A stretch of 31,021 nt of DNA. Origin: Perkinsus olseni (lineage: Eukaryota > Perkinsozoa > Perkinsida > Perkinsidae). This document shows, piece after piece, positions 1 to 9,070 of the stretch. The stretch is from positions 1 through 31,021 of the forward strand of contig JABANP010000583.1 in assembly GCA_013115135.1 (NCBI GenBank), written 5' to 3'. Positions within the stretch are counted from its first letter, which is position 1. Each line of letters opens with the position of its first letter. The notes beneath the pieces were generated by a model. It ran no database searches. It had not been told where the DNA came from and saw nothing but the letters and a program-made list of their open reading frames with translations. The translations under genes were made by a program, and so were the position numbers.

Positions 1-1022
1 GCTGGCTCCATTGCTAATCCGGTGGGACGTCTTGCTGTGCAGCAGCAGTGACGTCCAGATGCTCCATGATAGCCTTCATAAGACGGTTAAAGGCCTTTCG
101 GTGCTTCCTTTCGGTCCGCCACAATCCTGTAGAGATGGAAGGGTATTCCCCCGGCCACCCTCTTCTGCGCAGGTGCCAAGAACGGACGCGACTGCGGATA
201 GTGGCGGAAATCCCCAATCGGGACACCGCGGGTCACCCCGGGGAGGTAGCTTCGTCGCAGCGGAAACGGTGCGCAGGGGTCATAGCCCGACCGAAAACCA
301 CAGCACTGGCCGCCGAAGTAACTTCCCTGCAAATCCACAACCATGCGGTCAATCATGGCCTTTCTTGGCCTCAGCAGTGAACTTCCGTCGCGCGGCACTA
401 CGCACCTCACGGTGATGAACCGTAGAGGAGCGTGCTCGCGCTTATGACGGTGATATCGCCACTGGGCCCTCTGGAACTTAGCCTTCAGCTTCCCTACCCG
501 AGGTGTCCACCAGGTGGCTCTCGCCGTGGCAGGGGCTTCAGGCGTAAACGCCCCCACCAGAGCGCTGAGGGCCTCGGTGATGTCGTAGGGCGACAGGTTC
601 CGCGAGAGCGTAGGGGCTTCCCGCTCCACCGCTGCGACAACTGTGAGCCCATGGGCAAGGCGAGGCTTCACCGGAGTGTTACCTGCTACCTCTATCATCA
701 TCAGACGATGAACGCTGGGTTCAGAACCCAGCAGATCATCCTCTAGTATTAGATCTAGACCCTCGTGGTAGGCGAACGCAATACCCGTGGGTTGGGGAAT
801 AATGGGAATAATACTTGACCCCAACCTATTGGTTGGATTGTCCAGCATGCACCGTGACGGTTTCGATCATGAAATGGCGAGCGAGTGATGCAATGGAATG
901 ATATGAGTGGCCGTAGAGCCCCAGGCAGTGTTCCACGCATTGGGGTCTGCACAGATAAGTAGCGGAACACTCCGCGACCACGCCTCCAAGGCTACGTGTA
1001 ATACTCGCAGCGCCTCTTCCTC
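1..1022 (-). pseudogene. LINE endonuclease fragment, copy 1 (broken)
   Basis: This is part of a non-LTR retrotransposon ORF2-type protein, the apurinic-like endonuclease that nicks target DNA, read on the minus strand. Near 900-960 the frame gives ICADPNAWNTAWGS, like the D-N-A-..-WGS endonuclease motif. A longer open stretch (848 to 87) then reads LDNPTNRLG, TGIAFAYHEG and TWWTPRVGKLKAKFQRAQW; the last is typical of the end of LINE endonuclease domains. An in-frame TGA near 870 separates the two parts. Relative to copy 2 (12470-13457) this copy has four extra bases near 110, which shift the frame and replace the last residues. It may continue beyond the left edge of the window. No reverse transcriptase follows it, so it cannot be autonomous. 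I am fairly sure of the LINE origin and less sure of the clade. Confidence 0.72.
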
Positions 1023-1660
1023 CTAGCCTCATCGGCAGTATGCGGGGACAAGGACATTGCGTCATAGGCCGTGGACCGCACAATGCAGACATCGCGAGCT
1101 CTCAGCACCGTGTGGCACGGCAAATCAAATCTACTTATTATGGCCGCCTCGTCTCCTTGCCTTTGGGGGAATGAGGCCTCCTCAACATAGTAAAACAGTC
1201 CCCAGCAGTCGCCTCATGCGCTTCTGGGCGCAGGGCGGTGTTGCCCCTTGCCCTCCCGGTTTTATTAATACTTTTATGCTACGCAACCATAATCGTGCGT
1301 GAAATACTCACATTTGTCAAGTTTGTCACAATTCTCATTCTATTTCTTCCCATCTTTGACTTGCGTCTCAATCAGCTCCACAGCTTCCTCATCCATGCCG
1401 GTATATTCGCATTCTCTGCCTTCATCTCTCACACGAACTCTACTCATTCACTACATCGCGCGTGAAAAATTCACACTTTCCTGCACTAAACGCCTAATTG
1501 CACAACATTTCTGCTGAGAGCGCCGCCATTGGAGCGAAGCGACTCTGGAGCGAAGCTACGGGCTCCGCTCGTTCCATCTAAGTAAGGACCTCTCGGTCTC
1601 ACCCCTTCATGAAGGGTTGTACCCATTCATAGATCGACTAGCCTTCTACGACGTGCAGGT
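1023..1660. other. no recognisable gene
   Basis: Short open frames here are unconvincing and show no motif I know. The only local structure is a near-repeat of TGGAGCGAAGC around 1528-1560. The last part (from about 1560) may be degraded sequence from upstream of the BEL/Pao pol that follows. Confidence 0.4.
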
Positions 1661-1666
1661 GGTGCG

Positions 1667-2333
1667 GTGTGGGTGATTCGCCCCGACTTTACTCAACAAG
1701 ACCAGATTGTCGTCGGGCATGAATGCCGCCAACTCCTAGCAAGCACGGTGGACCCGAAAGCGGACACTGAGATCACTCCTTCCTCTCTCCATGTAATGTG
1801 TCATCAGACGACGACAAGATTCTCTACGACTTCCTCTGGTCTCAACGATGTGTCCATCAACTATCATCAAGTCAAGAGAACTACGACTACTGCCGACATT
1901 CCGGTCACGTTGCTCGATAACCCCGAAACACCGGAAGGAAGATGCTGCATCAAGATACCTTGGAAACACCCCACCTCGAGACCTCCTAATTTCAAGGCTG
2001 CCTACGCTAAGGACTGCGCCATAACTAGGAGATTATCTGACGAGCAGCAGCGCCCGTACGCCGAAGCCATCGACGCCCTGGTGAGAGACGACATCGTCGA
2101 AGAACGCTCTGCGCCCAGTTGTACTCACTATGTCATGGCCCTGCCACTCTTCGGAGCTGAGAAGCCTACGCATCTCTGCTCTGTCTGTCTCGACGCTGGT
2201 GAGTTCAACGAATGCGTCGACGTGTCTGCGGTTGGAGGTAACGGAGAAGGCTCTCTGTGGTTCCTCCTTCTAGCATGGCGTACGGCACCCTTCTACGAGT
2301 GCGCACACTTGACGGGAAAACTCCATTCTTACA
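1667..2333 (+). pseudogene. BEL/Pao-type pol, protease-RT linker and N-terminal RT
   Basis: This is the left part of a BEL/Pao LTR-retrotransposon polyprotein. A 222-codon stretch reads GLNDVSINYHQ near residues 58-68, then EGRCCIKIPWKHP near 90-102, a run ending RRLSDEQQRPYAEAIDALV, DDIVEE near 141-146 and a region around residue 172-178 reading SVCLDAG in the place of the FDAS element. This order (R-x-x-V-x-x-PWK, then R-R-L, then Y-x-x-x-I-x-x-L, then G/D-I-V-E) is the usual start of Pao reverse transcriptases. Coding similarity stops at about 2333, after APFYECAHLTGKL, where an unrelated repeat block begins. The same element resumes near 3194. The open frame continues into the repeat by chance. 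No start codon can be assigned because this is an internal piece. Confidence 0.68.
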
Positions 2334-2334
2334 T

Positions 2335-2560
2335 CGCTGTTTCGTACATTGAAAGTTACGTCCAAGATTGTTTCATCCTTGACCGGTTCATCGCCCTTGT
2401 TTCGTCCCTGTTGCTTCCGTCCAGCCTCTTTCGTACATATTCATTTATCAACGGGTCTCACATCCTTCCATCCACGCCATTTCGTCCAATCATGATCTAA
2501 CTCCGCTTCTTTCGTCCAGGACTTCTCGTACAATCCTCTCGTCCACGCTACTTGTGGTGG
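2335..2560 (-). repeat. 15-nt periodic array I, inserted in the Pao pol
   Basis: On the minus strand the sequence is a run of degenerate units about 15 nt long, each starting near TGGACGAA or TGTACGAA. On the plus strand they appear as TTCGTCCA or TTCGTACA spaced by about 15 nt. Read in the minus frame the best part gives LDE-, VDE- and MYE-type pentads interrupted by stops and one-base slips. It lies inside the interrupted BEL/Pao pol, so it arrived with or after the insertion that split that gene. Confidence 0.7.
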
Positions 2561-2604
2561 CGATTCAGCACTCCCGCTCATCAGGTTAACACTGTGATGA
2601 TCCT

Positions 2605-2965
2605 AGTGCCTGAAGGTTCCAAATACGAATGCAGCCCCGTTGAGTAGGTTGGGGATTGGATCATTATCGCCCATCATGGGCGCTAGTGAATCGACACATC
2701 ACCGGAGTCTCACAGGTCAGTAGGTTGGGACTTCAAGCTCATATTCATGAGAACGCGGGTTGTATTCCTGTTGAAAACTTTTGGGTGTCGTCAGCTTCAG
2801 ATGTACGAAGCACTATTGGACGAATGAACTTTGTTCGAAAAGATCGTGGCCGAATAGATCACAAAAAGCATATCTTTGGATCAACCACGCGTGGACCAGA
2901 CTCGTGTCCGAAAGCGGTTATGGATGAAAAAGTGTTGGCCGAAACGGGCGCTTTATCCATGCACG
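2605..2965 (+). repeat. Dispersed repeat carrying a 15-nt periodic array, copy 1
   Basis: The first part (2605-2680) and the array part (2785-2965) match, in inverted orientation, 21765-22060; the array part also matches 14255-14480 inverted. From 2794 the sequence divides almost exactly into 15-mers: atgtacgaagcacta, ttggacgaatgaact, ttgttcgaaaagatc and so on, for about 12 units, with one 14-mer and one 9-nt remnant. Translated, the units read MYEAL, LDE-stop-T, LFEKI, LDQPR, VDQTR, MDEKV, LAETG, MHEKI. The block fills the gap that splits the BEL/Pao pol. The periodicity and the three-copy homology are directly visible; function is unknown. Confidence 0.75.
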
Positions 2966-3193
2966 AAAAGATTGTGGAGGATTCTCCGATTCCGGAGGAT
3001 GCCTTTCGGCTTCGGACACAGTCCGCACGGTCTGCGCTCTTCTTTGAATTGGCCCCGTCGACAGTGGGAACGAGAAGTCAAGCTGAAGGCAGGACAGAAG
3101 GCAGCTCCAAATGACGTTGCCGGTGACAATCAGATGGTCGGTTCGGACGGTCCGTTGTTGGAATTCGATGTACCAGTCGATGTACACTATACG

Positions 3194-3951
3194 AGATAAC
3201 CGGTGACTCCAACGCGCTCATCTACTTCCCCCAGGCGGAAGACGAGGTTACGGCTACTGTGGGAGACCCCAACTCCGGGGACGACCAAGAAGAGCATGAC
3301 GAATCGTCATTGACGATTAAGGCCCCAAGTACAAGACCAGCGAAGCCGGTTCCACTCGGAGATCCTCCCCAAGAAGAGCCACTACCGGTGCCCTCTTCGA
3401 TTGATCTGGTTCTCTATGTAGACGACCTCTGCCGTCGAGGACAGCAGCCGGCAACGGTGGCACAGCAGGGTGGGTACGTGAAGTGGAAGCTCTGTCGTCA
3501 TGGTTCTGACGTCTCCGATCCGAAGGTCTTCAACAACTTCTCTCCGTGCCCGACGGCGACTTACCGGTCTGTCCTTGGGTATCAGGTCGAGATTGGCTCC
3601 GACGTGATCCTGTTTCGGTACGGTACCCACGACAAGGCTATGTCAATCTCTCCCGAAACCAACGGCTTCCACGGGCTTCGTTCCTCGGCTTAACGGGAGG
3701 CCATCGGCTTCGTCAACCGCACCTATGACCCTCTAGGACGCTTCTCCAAAAGTTTGGTATTTGCCCGCTTCCGACCCCGCGAGATTGGTAACAACGACGC
3801 TCCGTGGGACTTTACATATTCAGAAGACTTCCGCAATACGATGGCAACCTGGCTCTGTGGACTTTCCTTACAGCAACCGGTTCTTCGTCATGTTGAGATC
3901 TCCAAGGGTATCTTCATCTACTGCGACGTAGTGCCGAAGCCTTCTGCGTAG
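3194..3951 (+). pseudogene. BEL/Pao-type pol, RT palm and A17-type region
   Basis: This is the continuation of the Pao pol that breaks off at about 2333. The frame 3259-3693 carries the RT active-site signature LVLYVDDLCRR at 3409-3441, then YVKWKLC and VLGYQVEIGSDVILFRYG (about residues 105-122), a conserved stretch after the palm in Pao polymerases. A stop at 3691-3693 interrupts the frame; past it REAIGFVNRTYDPLGRFSK continues in the same frame, and the next segment (to 3951) reads SKSLVFARFRPREIG, the region known in BEL/Pao as the A17 peptidase-like segment. An aspartate expected near the end (CDAS) reads CDVV. Stops and substitutions make it non-functional. The residues between 3194 and about 3370 are rich in E, D, P and do not look like RT. 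Confidence 0.75.
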
Positions 3952-3953
3952 AC

Positions 3954-4270
3954 GTGAGAGACGGCAATCCAGTCCACACTCGGCTCTTCGATCATTTCTC
4001 GCTATTCCCTGTAGATCAGGCGGCTCGAGAGACTAGCGTTCAGAAGAAGCTTATCCTTACCGACAGTGCTATCAATCTTCATGGCCTCCGCAAGACCAGC
4101 TCGGCTAAGGCGAAACTTGGACGGTTTGAGCAACTCCCACTGAAGATTGTCGAAGATATCATCCAGGACCTTAACAAGCAGGGTATACAAGCGTGAGTAC
4201 GCCATGTTCGAGGAGAGTGTAATCCATCGGATCGTAGAGCTGGGTCACCTCAACTTGACGAGTGTCACCG
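3954..4270 (+). pseudogene. BEL/Pao-type RNase H segment
   Basis: The frame starting near 3954 reads SVQKKLILTDSAINLHGLRK, matching the retrotransposon RNase H pattern in which a TDS motif carries a catalytic aspartate. A short distance on it reads VRHVRGECNPSDRRAG after a stop at about 4194, the H-V-x-G-x-x-N-P-x-D element that closes Pao RNase H domains. It follows directly on the A17-type segment, as expected for this polyprotein. Downstream, to about 4550, the frames become mixed and only weak traces remain; I see no integrase DDE core. The piece is inactive by stops. Confidence 0.65.
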
Positions 4271-4590
4271 CCCCCTTTACCCCTCGGTCATCACTGAAGT
4301 TCTACTGACATTGCCTACAACATTCTGCTTCGCTGCGTCGCCCCGGGATGCCCCACAGGGCAGTTCACCACTGACTACTCCAAGCTGAACCAGAGACTTC
4401 GCCTGTTTAGGAGTGAACACCATCGAGGACGACGCCCTTGGAGATTAAGTCACTGTAGAAGAGCTCCTTCAAGATTAGGCTGAGAACCCTAGGATGGACA
4501 CTCTCGGGCTAGTCCCTACTACGAAGTGCTACCCAAAGGTTCGGTTGCTCGTATCGTGACTATCGACGTCGACTCCACGGACGGTGCTTG

Positions 4591-4645
4591 GGCGACCATG
4601 CTGGCGAAGGGGCGACCATGCTGGCGACCATGCTTGGCGACCATG
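4591..4645 (+). repeat. Short tandem GGCGACCATG motif, four copies
   Basis: GGCGACCATG occurs at 4591, 4611, 4623 and 4636, with spacings of 20, 12 and 13 nt. It looks like a young slippage repeat at the ragged 3' end of the BEL/Pao remnant. Confidence 0.8.
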
Positions 4646-4699
4646 TCGATCGTCGACTCTGTGCTGCAGGGCTGTGAGCTTGGGCTAGCTCAGCTGAGC

Positions 4700-5409
4700 T
4701 CGTAAGCCGACTCACGAAGCCGAAGCCCGAACGAACCCGCGACCCGTGCGGAGGCTCGGGACGCTGTCACGCGCCCCTGACGGTCGCTGGGAGACTCCGC
4801 TCTCGACCCGCTGATGAAAGCCACTCTGCGACGTTCTCTCGACCATGAGGCCCGAGCGCGGGGACTCGCCTCGCTTTGCGGCGAGGACTGCCCCGTGTCG
4901 GGGCGTCACCGCGCGGGGCTCTGGCCGACGTCGAGGTCGTGGCGGCGGGTTGGAGTCCGTCGCGCGTGGCGCTGTCCGGGTCATTCATGGCTTGGCGAAT
5001 ACTGAGCTCCTCTCTGATCTGTCGTGGCAGCGCTCATCGACGACGAAAGCGCTTAGCGGCGCCTGGCGTGCCAGACCATGGCCTGGCTGCACCCCGGAGC
5101 GCTAAGTGCTTGTCCCCGGGCGGGCGGGCCGGGTTTTGAAAAAGGAAGCTCCGCAAGGACTATGGTCCTTGACGAATGAGGCTAAGGCCTGCATTCTGAA
5201 CCGCGAGCGGTTCAGAGACCGCGCTGGACTCAGCGGCTGATTTCCGCTGTCACCCGAGGAGGGTGATTCAACTAGCTTGGCGCGTGCGTGCTCTGTGCGT
5301 CGATTACTGGGGCGCACGCTGGTCTCCGGTTGTGTCGATTTTTGACCGTCCAATCGTGCCTCTCGCGACGCCCGTTGGACTGTCGCAAGGGGCTCCGATT
5401 GAACTTGCA
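4700..5409. other. GC-rich segment, no recognisable gene
   Basis: The segment is more GC-rich than its neighbours, particularly 4730-5130, and has overlapping open frames on both strands that show no motif. A small hairpin is visible at 5201-5215 (gaaccgcgagcggttc). It ends exactly where the gag-derived inverted repeat starts at 5410. I considered ribosomal RNA and saw no conserved rRNA segment. Confidence 0.4.
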
Positions 5410-5496
5410 TCAAACGGCTACTGGTCAAGTATGATCGCCGTAAGAAGACATCTTCCAGATCAACCAAGAAGGAAGTAGATCCTGCTACTCTGAGAC
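5410..5496 (+). repeat. 87-bp perfect inverted repeat, left arm
   Basis: It is identical, base for base, to the reverse complement of 6196-6282. It encodes the Gag stretch KRLLVKYDRRKKTSSRSTKK and beyond, in frame with the plus-strand half. It marks one breakpoint of the rearrangement that split gag. Confidence 0.95.
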
Positions 5497-6195
5497 TATA
5501 TGGTGGACGACTCCCTGATCAACGACACAATGCTACTGTCAACCACATCGTGGGTACCGACACTGTTGAAGAAGATCAAGATATTGAGTATCTGCATGGC
5601 TCCAATCAGCCAGACGACGACACCTACTACGTCTACGCGGTTGTCCGAGATCAACAATCTATCACGTGCTATCGGTGCTTACAAGATGGACACCCAGCAC
5701 GAGATTGTATGAATGATATCGGCAAGAAGGACGATCGGTGCTCTCGGTGTGGTAATCCTACTCACGGTATCGATAAGTGCAACGTATCGATTACCGCTAC
5801 TTGTCATCGCTGTGGTCGACAAGGTCACCTAGCCTATGTGTGGCCGGTTCCGTTACCTACCTCCACATCGCGGAACAAGGGATCCAAGGGTAAAGGGAAG
5901 GCATCGTCTAAGGGCAAAGGCAAACCTAGCGGGACCGCCCAAGCCACGACATCATCAACGACAACCGATCTACCGACATCAGCCCCCACAACACCTAATG
6001 TCAAGATCTCTGGTATCGACCCCAATGACCACAACGATGCGCCAGAAGAATCGAGTGACGAAGATATTCCCAACGACAATCAGACTAACACCATCACGAT
6101 GCGGCATGATACGAGCACTTTGACTACGGCTACTGAGACTATCTCAAACTGTATCCAACTGTGTAGTGTGATCCAACACAGATCCGAGAACAATG
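5410..6195 (+). pseudogene. copia-like Gag, C-terminal half with zinc knuckles
   Basis: This is the nucleocapsid part of a retrotransposon Gag, which binds element RNA. The frame is open from 5411 and reads KRLLVKYDRRKK, then on to a cluster of zinc knuckles: CYRCLQDGHPARDC (5667-5708), CSRCGNPTHGIDKC (5739-5780), and CHRCGRQGHLAYVW (5802-5843). The third has W where the last Cys should be (codon TGG at 5841). A Lys/Gly-rich basic tail and a Thr/Ser-rich acidic linker follow. Near 6140 the frame reads TISNCIQL, resembling SISNCNDI at 14010-14030, which lies just before a protease-like motif. The frame runs to a break at 6196, where the minus-strand half begins. The N-terminal half lies in the opposite orientation at 6196-7187. 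Confidence 0.8.
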
Positions 6196-6282
6196 GTCTC
6201 AGAGTAGCAGGATCTACTTCCTTCTTGGTTGATCTGGAAGATGTCTTCTTACGGCGATCATACTTGACCAGTAGCCGTTTGA
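6196..6282 (-). repeat. 87-bp perfect inverted repeat, right arm
   Basis: This is the mate of 5410-5496. On the minus strand it encodes the same Gag residues in frame with the N-terminal half. The arms are separated by 699 bp, so the locus could form a hairpin with a large loop. The lack of any mismatch contrasts with the heavy decay of most nearby elements. Confidence 0.95.
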
Positions 6283-7187
6283 ACTCGGTGTAGTCCACTC
6301 GGTGATCGTCAACGTCGCGATCCATCTTGTCTCGTAGACGATCGCTGAGCAACCCATCGTAGAGTCGTCGTTTGATGACGTTGTCCAAGATACCAACACC
6401 GAGTAGGCACAGTTGATTCGCAGAGCTATCAAGCCGAGCGATGAACTGTGTTATAGACTCTTTAGGGTCTTGCTGAAGATGGTTGAAGTCATGTTGCAAC
6501 CGCATCAGAGCTTCTTGATCACTAAAGCAGTCGTTGATCTTGTTGATGAGACGGTCCCAGTGTAGATCGTAGTCGAGATAACACTGAGCAGGTGGAGGTT
6601 CATCACGAACAAGATCGTCCCATACAGATTGTATGGTGTTGAGCCGGGCAAAGGTGTAGCGAACTACATTCCTCTGACCGATAGTCCTCTTGAAGATCTC
6701 CTGAATCCAAGCGACACCAGAGCGTTGACCATCAGCTCCACGATAGGGATTCTTGATAGAGAGGCCCTTGGCGGTAGTGATTACACCCTGATAGTCTTTT
6801 TTGGAGATCTCACGCTTGCATACCGATCGCTTACAACCCGGACAACGGTCGTAAGCGTAGTTGCCGAATAGGTTGGGGGGTCGATACATCTTACCAGCCG
6901 TTACACCTAGCAGGGGTCGTAGGTTAGGATACGGCCTGGGTAGACGTTGACCAGTCGCAGATGATGATCTATAAGATGATGAACTGGATCTCTGATTCCT
7001 TCTCTTGCGTCGATGACGATGGCTTCTTCTTGAGCGGTTAGATCGCTCGTCATCTGAGCTTGATGAACTCGAAGATGGGTCAGATGGTGCCGGACTTCTT
7101 CTTCTAGATTTAGTTGTAGTTCTGCGAGGCGGCAGATCTTGTGGTCCACGAACATGATGAAGATCATCGCGTTGGGATGATGAGATA
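6196..7187 (-). pseudogene. copia-like Gag, N-terminal half
   Basis: This is the front half of the same Gag, read on the minus strand. From a stop near 7187 one frame stays open to beyond 6196. It starts with an Arg/Ser-rich, basic, low-complexity stretch (about 7110-6930), then GKMYRPPNLFGNYAYD with a small Cys cluster (CPGCKRSVC). A Gag core follows: FARLNTIQSVWDDL, then QALMRL-like helices and PKESITQFIARLDSSANQL, and RRLYDGLLSDRLRDKM, the usual pattern of a retrotransposon Gag capsid region (E-S-I-x-x-F near L-L-x-x-x-x-D-R-L). It ends in KRLLVKYDRRKK, which is encoded again at 5410 on the other strand. There is no obvious start codon before the M at 6889, so the 5' end is uncertain. Joining at the repeat explains the two halves as one gene. 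Confidence 0.78.
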
Positions 7188-7189
7188 AT

Positions 7190-7630
7190 CTATACCCCAG
7201 ATCGTAGAATTATTGTTTTGTGTATCTGTTCTTCGGGCACATCGCCCATCGTATCTGACTATTTATATCGTAATGTTATCATCACGATGCAAGTACCATT
7301 TGAGGATCGCTCGCGGGGAATGTGGCAACCCGGGAAAGCGGAGCGAATATCACACGTTCTTGCATCATTTTTATCGGCGCATCTATGATGGCGCACGCCT
7401 CATATCCAACCGTTTCGGATATCCGGCACTGATGGATCTACGATTAAGTGAACTTCGAATTGGATCTAACTCCGATTTAGAGTCTTGAATCTTCGGATTC
7501 TATCGTCTGCATCTGGTCGTTGATTGACTATCGTGAGTCATCACTGACTATCTGCTTATCCTAGTAATTGTATCAGACTTATCTTGTCGCGCTGAGAATA
7601 GTCGGGATGGTTGTGACTAGATCTAATAAG
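7190..7630. other. no recognisable gene; possible 5' region of the gag element
   Basis: The open frame at 7213-7488 (91 codons) has no motif I know. Since it lies just upstream of the minus-strand gag half, it could contain a leader or LTR, but I could not pair it with a second LTR in the window. Confidence 0.35.
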
Positions 7631-7631
7631 A

Positions 7632-8051
7632 TTGGTGATCGCGTCTTACGCATCTAATGCGTCTAGAATCCCTAGACCTGAGACTAAGGCCAAGGCCAAG
7701 TATAAGTTATCGACTTCGTATCTTTATGATGAATCGGATGATGTTCCTTCTGTTGATAGCAGGCATCCTCCTCCCATCGTCACCGCCACTCCCCCGACTC
7801 CATTCTCACAAGACTGGCGAGCTCTTGCGAAGATCGACGTTGCGACGCGCCCTCGGTCGACTTCGTCTTACCGAGAAACTCCGCACGTCAACCAACCACA
7901 AAAGCTCAACTGCGCCCTGCTCAAGTTCAAGGAAGGTCAGTGGGATGGTGAACTTTCACAGGAGAGAGCCGAGCTTCTTTTATCCCAATGCGAAGTTAGG
8001 CTCTCGCCACGGAGGCCGGTCTCGTTTTTTCCCAACGACACTAAACGATAA
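7632..8051 (+). CDS. Unidentified 139-codon open frame
   Basis: An open frame on the plus strand with a Pro/Ser/Thr-rich first half and a more ordinary second half (LKFKEGQWDGELSQERAELL near residues 97-116). I do not recognise the family. It abuts and slightly overlaps, on the other strand, the truncated tyrosine-recombinase fragment, as if two unrelated pieces were joined at about 8040. It could be part of a retroelement gag, given its setting, but nothing proves that. Another frame (7657-8067) is open over almost the same interval, which weakens the case for coding. Confidence 0.25.
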   Translation: MVIASYASNASRIPRPETKAKAKYKLSTSYLYDESDDVPSVDSRHPPPIVTATPPTPFSQDWRALAKIDVATRPRSTSSYRETPHVNQPQKLNCALLKFKEGQWDGELSQERAELLLSQCEVRLSPRRPVSFFPNDTKR

Positions 8052-8673
8052 CGCAGCCGGAGTGTAGACAGAGGTGCAAGCCATCAAAATAACATGTAGT
8101 GTATGACAATCCAAAAATAACACACCACTTCTTCAATGCCCCGAGATAGTTGGAGGCTGTGAAGCCATTGGAGAAAGTAGCAAGCCACCGGTGAACAATC
8201 ATCTCATGCGGAGGTAAGAAGAGGAAGGGAGATCCAGAAATCTCCGACCATAAGACACAGAATGCATGAAAGTGTCTCAGAGCTGATGCATACTTAGCCA
8301 GAGTAGCGGCAGTGATAGATCGGATCGGTAGCTCGAAGGCAGTACGGTTGAGTAGAGCGGGCACGTCGGTGTTTGAAGCAGCCAGCATTCTGATGAACTG
8401 GAGTTGGTCACTAGGCGAGCGTTGGGCAAGGATATCGTGTAAAGACACCCCATCAATACGGTGAATCGTAGCTCGGGCAATTAGAGCCTCACAGGAAGAC
8501 AGTGAACGACTAGAGGGAGGTACATCACCAAAGTTTGTAATACCAGCCCGAGGGGTGCCTTGACGGTGGAGCTGCTGGTGACGAAGTTGGCGGAGTCGGT
8601 TTTGTGCAAGAAGTCGGCGAGCACGAAGTATAACGGCAGTGTATTCGGAGGAGCTAGTATGGCTTATGGACAT
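8041..8673 (-). pseudogene. Tyrosine recombinase, N-terminal core-binding domain (truncated)
   Basis: The 210-codon frame shows a SAM-like core-binding domain of phage-type tyrosine recombinases in residues about 110-190: ATLAKYASALRHFHAFC, then FLPPHEMIVHRWLATF, then FTASNYLGALKKWCVIFGL. This is the usual helix-rich front domain that clasps DNA. The catalytic domain with the R, H-x-x-R and Y residues should follow but the frame ends at 8041, where a plus-strand frame begins. Upstream on the same strand lies an RNase H tail with NPADAPSRR, the arrangement of DIRS-like retroelements. Such elements integrate by recombination rather than with a DDE integrase. The truncation makes this copy inactive. 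Confidence 0.68.
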
Positions 8674-8769
8674 GGAATGAAGAGCTGAGCGAGGAAATCA
8701 AAGATCAGTGTGGGAATAGCAACACAACAGTAGGATGAGAGGACAAGGACAAGCAACATCGAAGTATCA

Positions 8770-9070
8770 ACATGCGAAGGCAATGATTCATGAATCGTAG
8801 GCAGTAGACGGTGAGAAGTCATACCACGAGGGATCGGGAACGAACATACGATAGCGATCCCAGTCGGAGATAGAACTGTAGAGCCGCCGGGATGGAGCAT
8901 CAGCTGGGTTCTCGGGTGATGAAATGGGAGAAGAGCGTTTAGACAATTCAGTAAAGAGAGAGTTGGTCGATGAGACTGCTCTGTCGAACAATTATCCCGG
9001 AACCTCAGTTGTGGAAAGAACGAGCTCCGTACCGAACTGGTCGAATTAGCTTCCTACCGAGTTAGCGTCC
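8770..9070 (-). pseudogene. DIRS-type RT/RNase H C-terminus
   Basis: On the minus strand the frame from about 9070 to 8788 reads FGTELVLSTTEVPG, a stop, AVSSTNSLFTELSKR and then ENPADAPSRRLYSSISDWDRY. The N-P-A-D-A-P-S-R string is characteristic of the end of the RNase H domain in DIRS/YR retroelements. About 100 bp of frameshifted sequence then leads into the tyrosine-recombinase piece, so both belong to one element. The part from 8934 rightwards also belongs to the A/B duplication; related sequence occurs at 16880-16985 and 23825-23930 in the other orientation. The reverse-transcriptase domain that should precede it is not recognisable. Confidence 0.55.

Noticed and set aside
1238..1517. 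Hydrophobic 72-81 codon frames as membrane proteins
   Set aside because: T/C-rich sequence gives hydrophobic translations in several frames; no start context, homologue or second copy supports them.
4730..5130. GC-rich block as ribosomal RNA
   Set aside because: None of the conserved rRNA segments I know is present on either strand.
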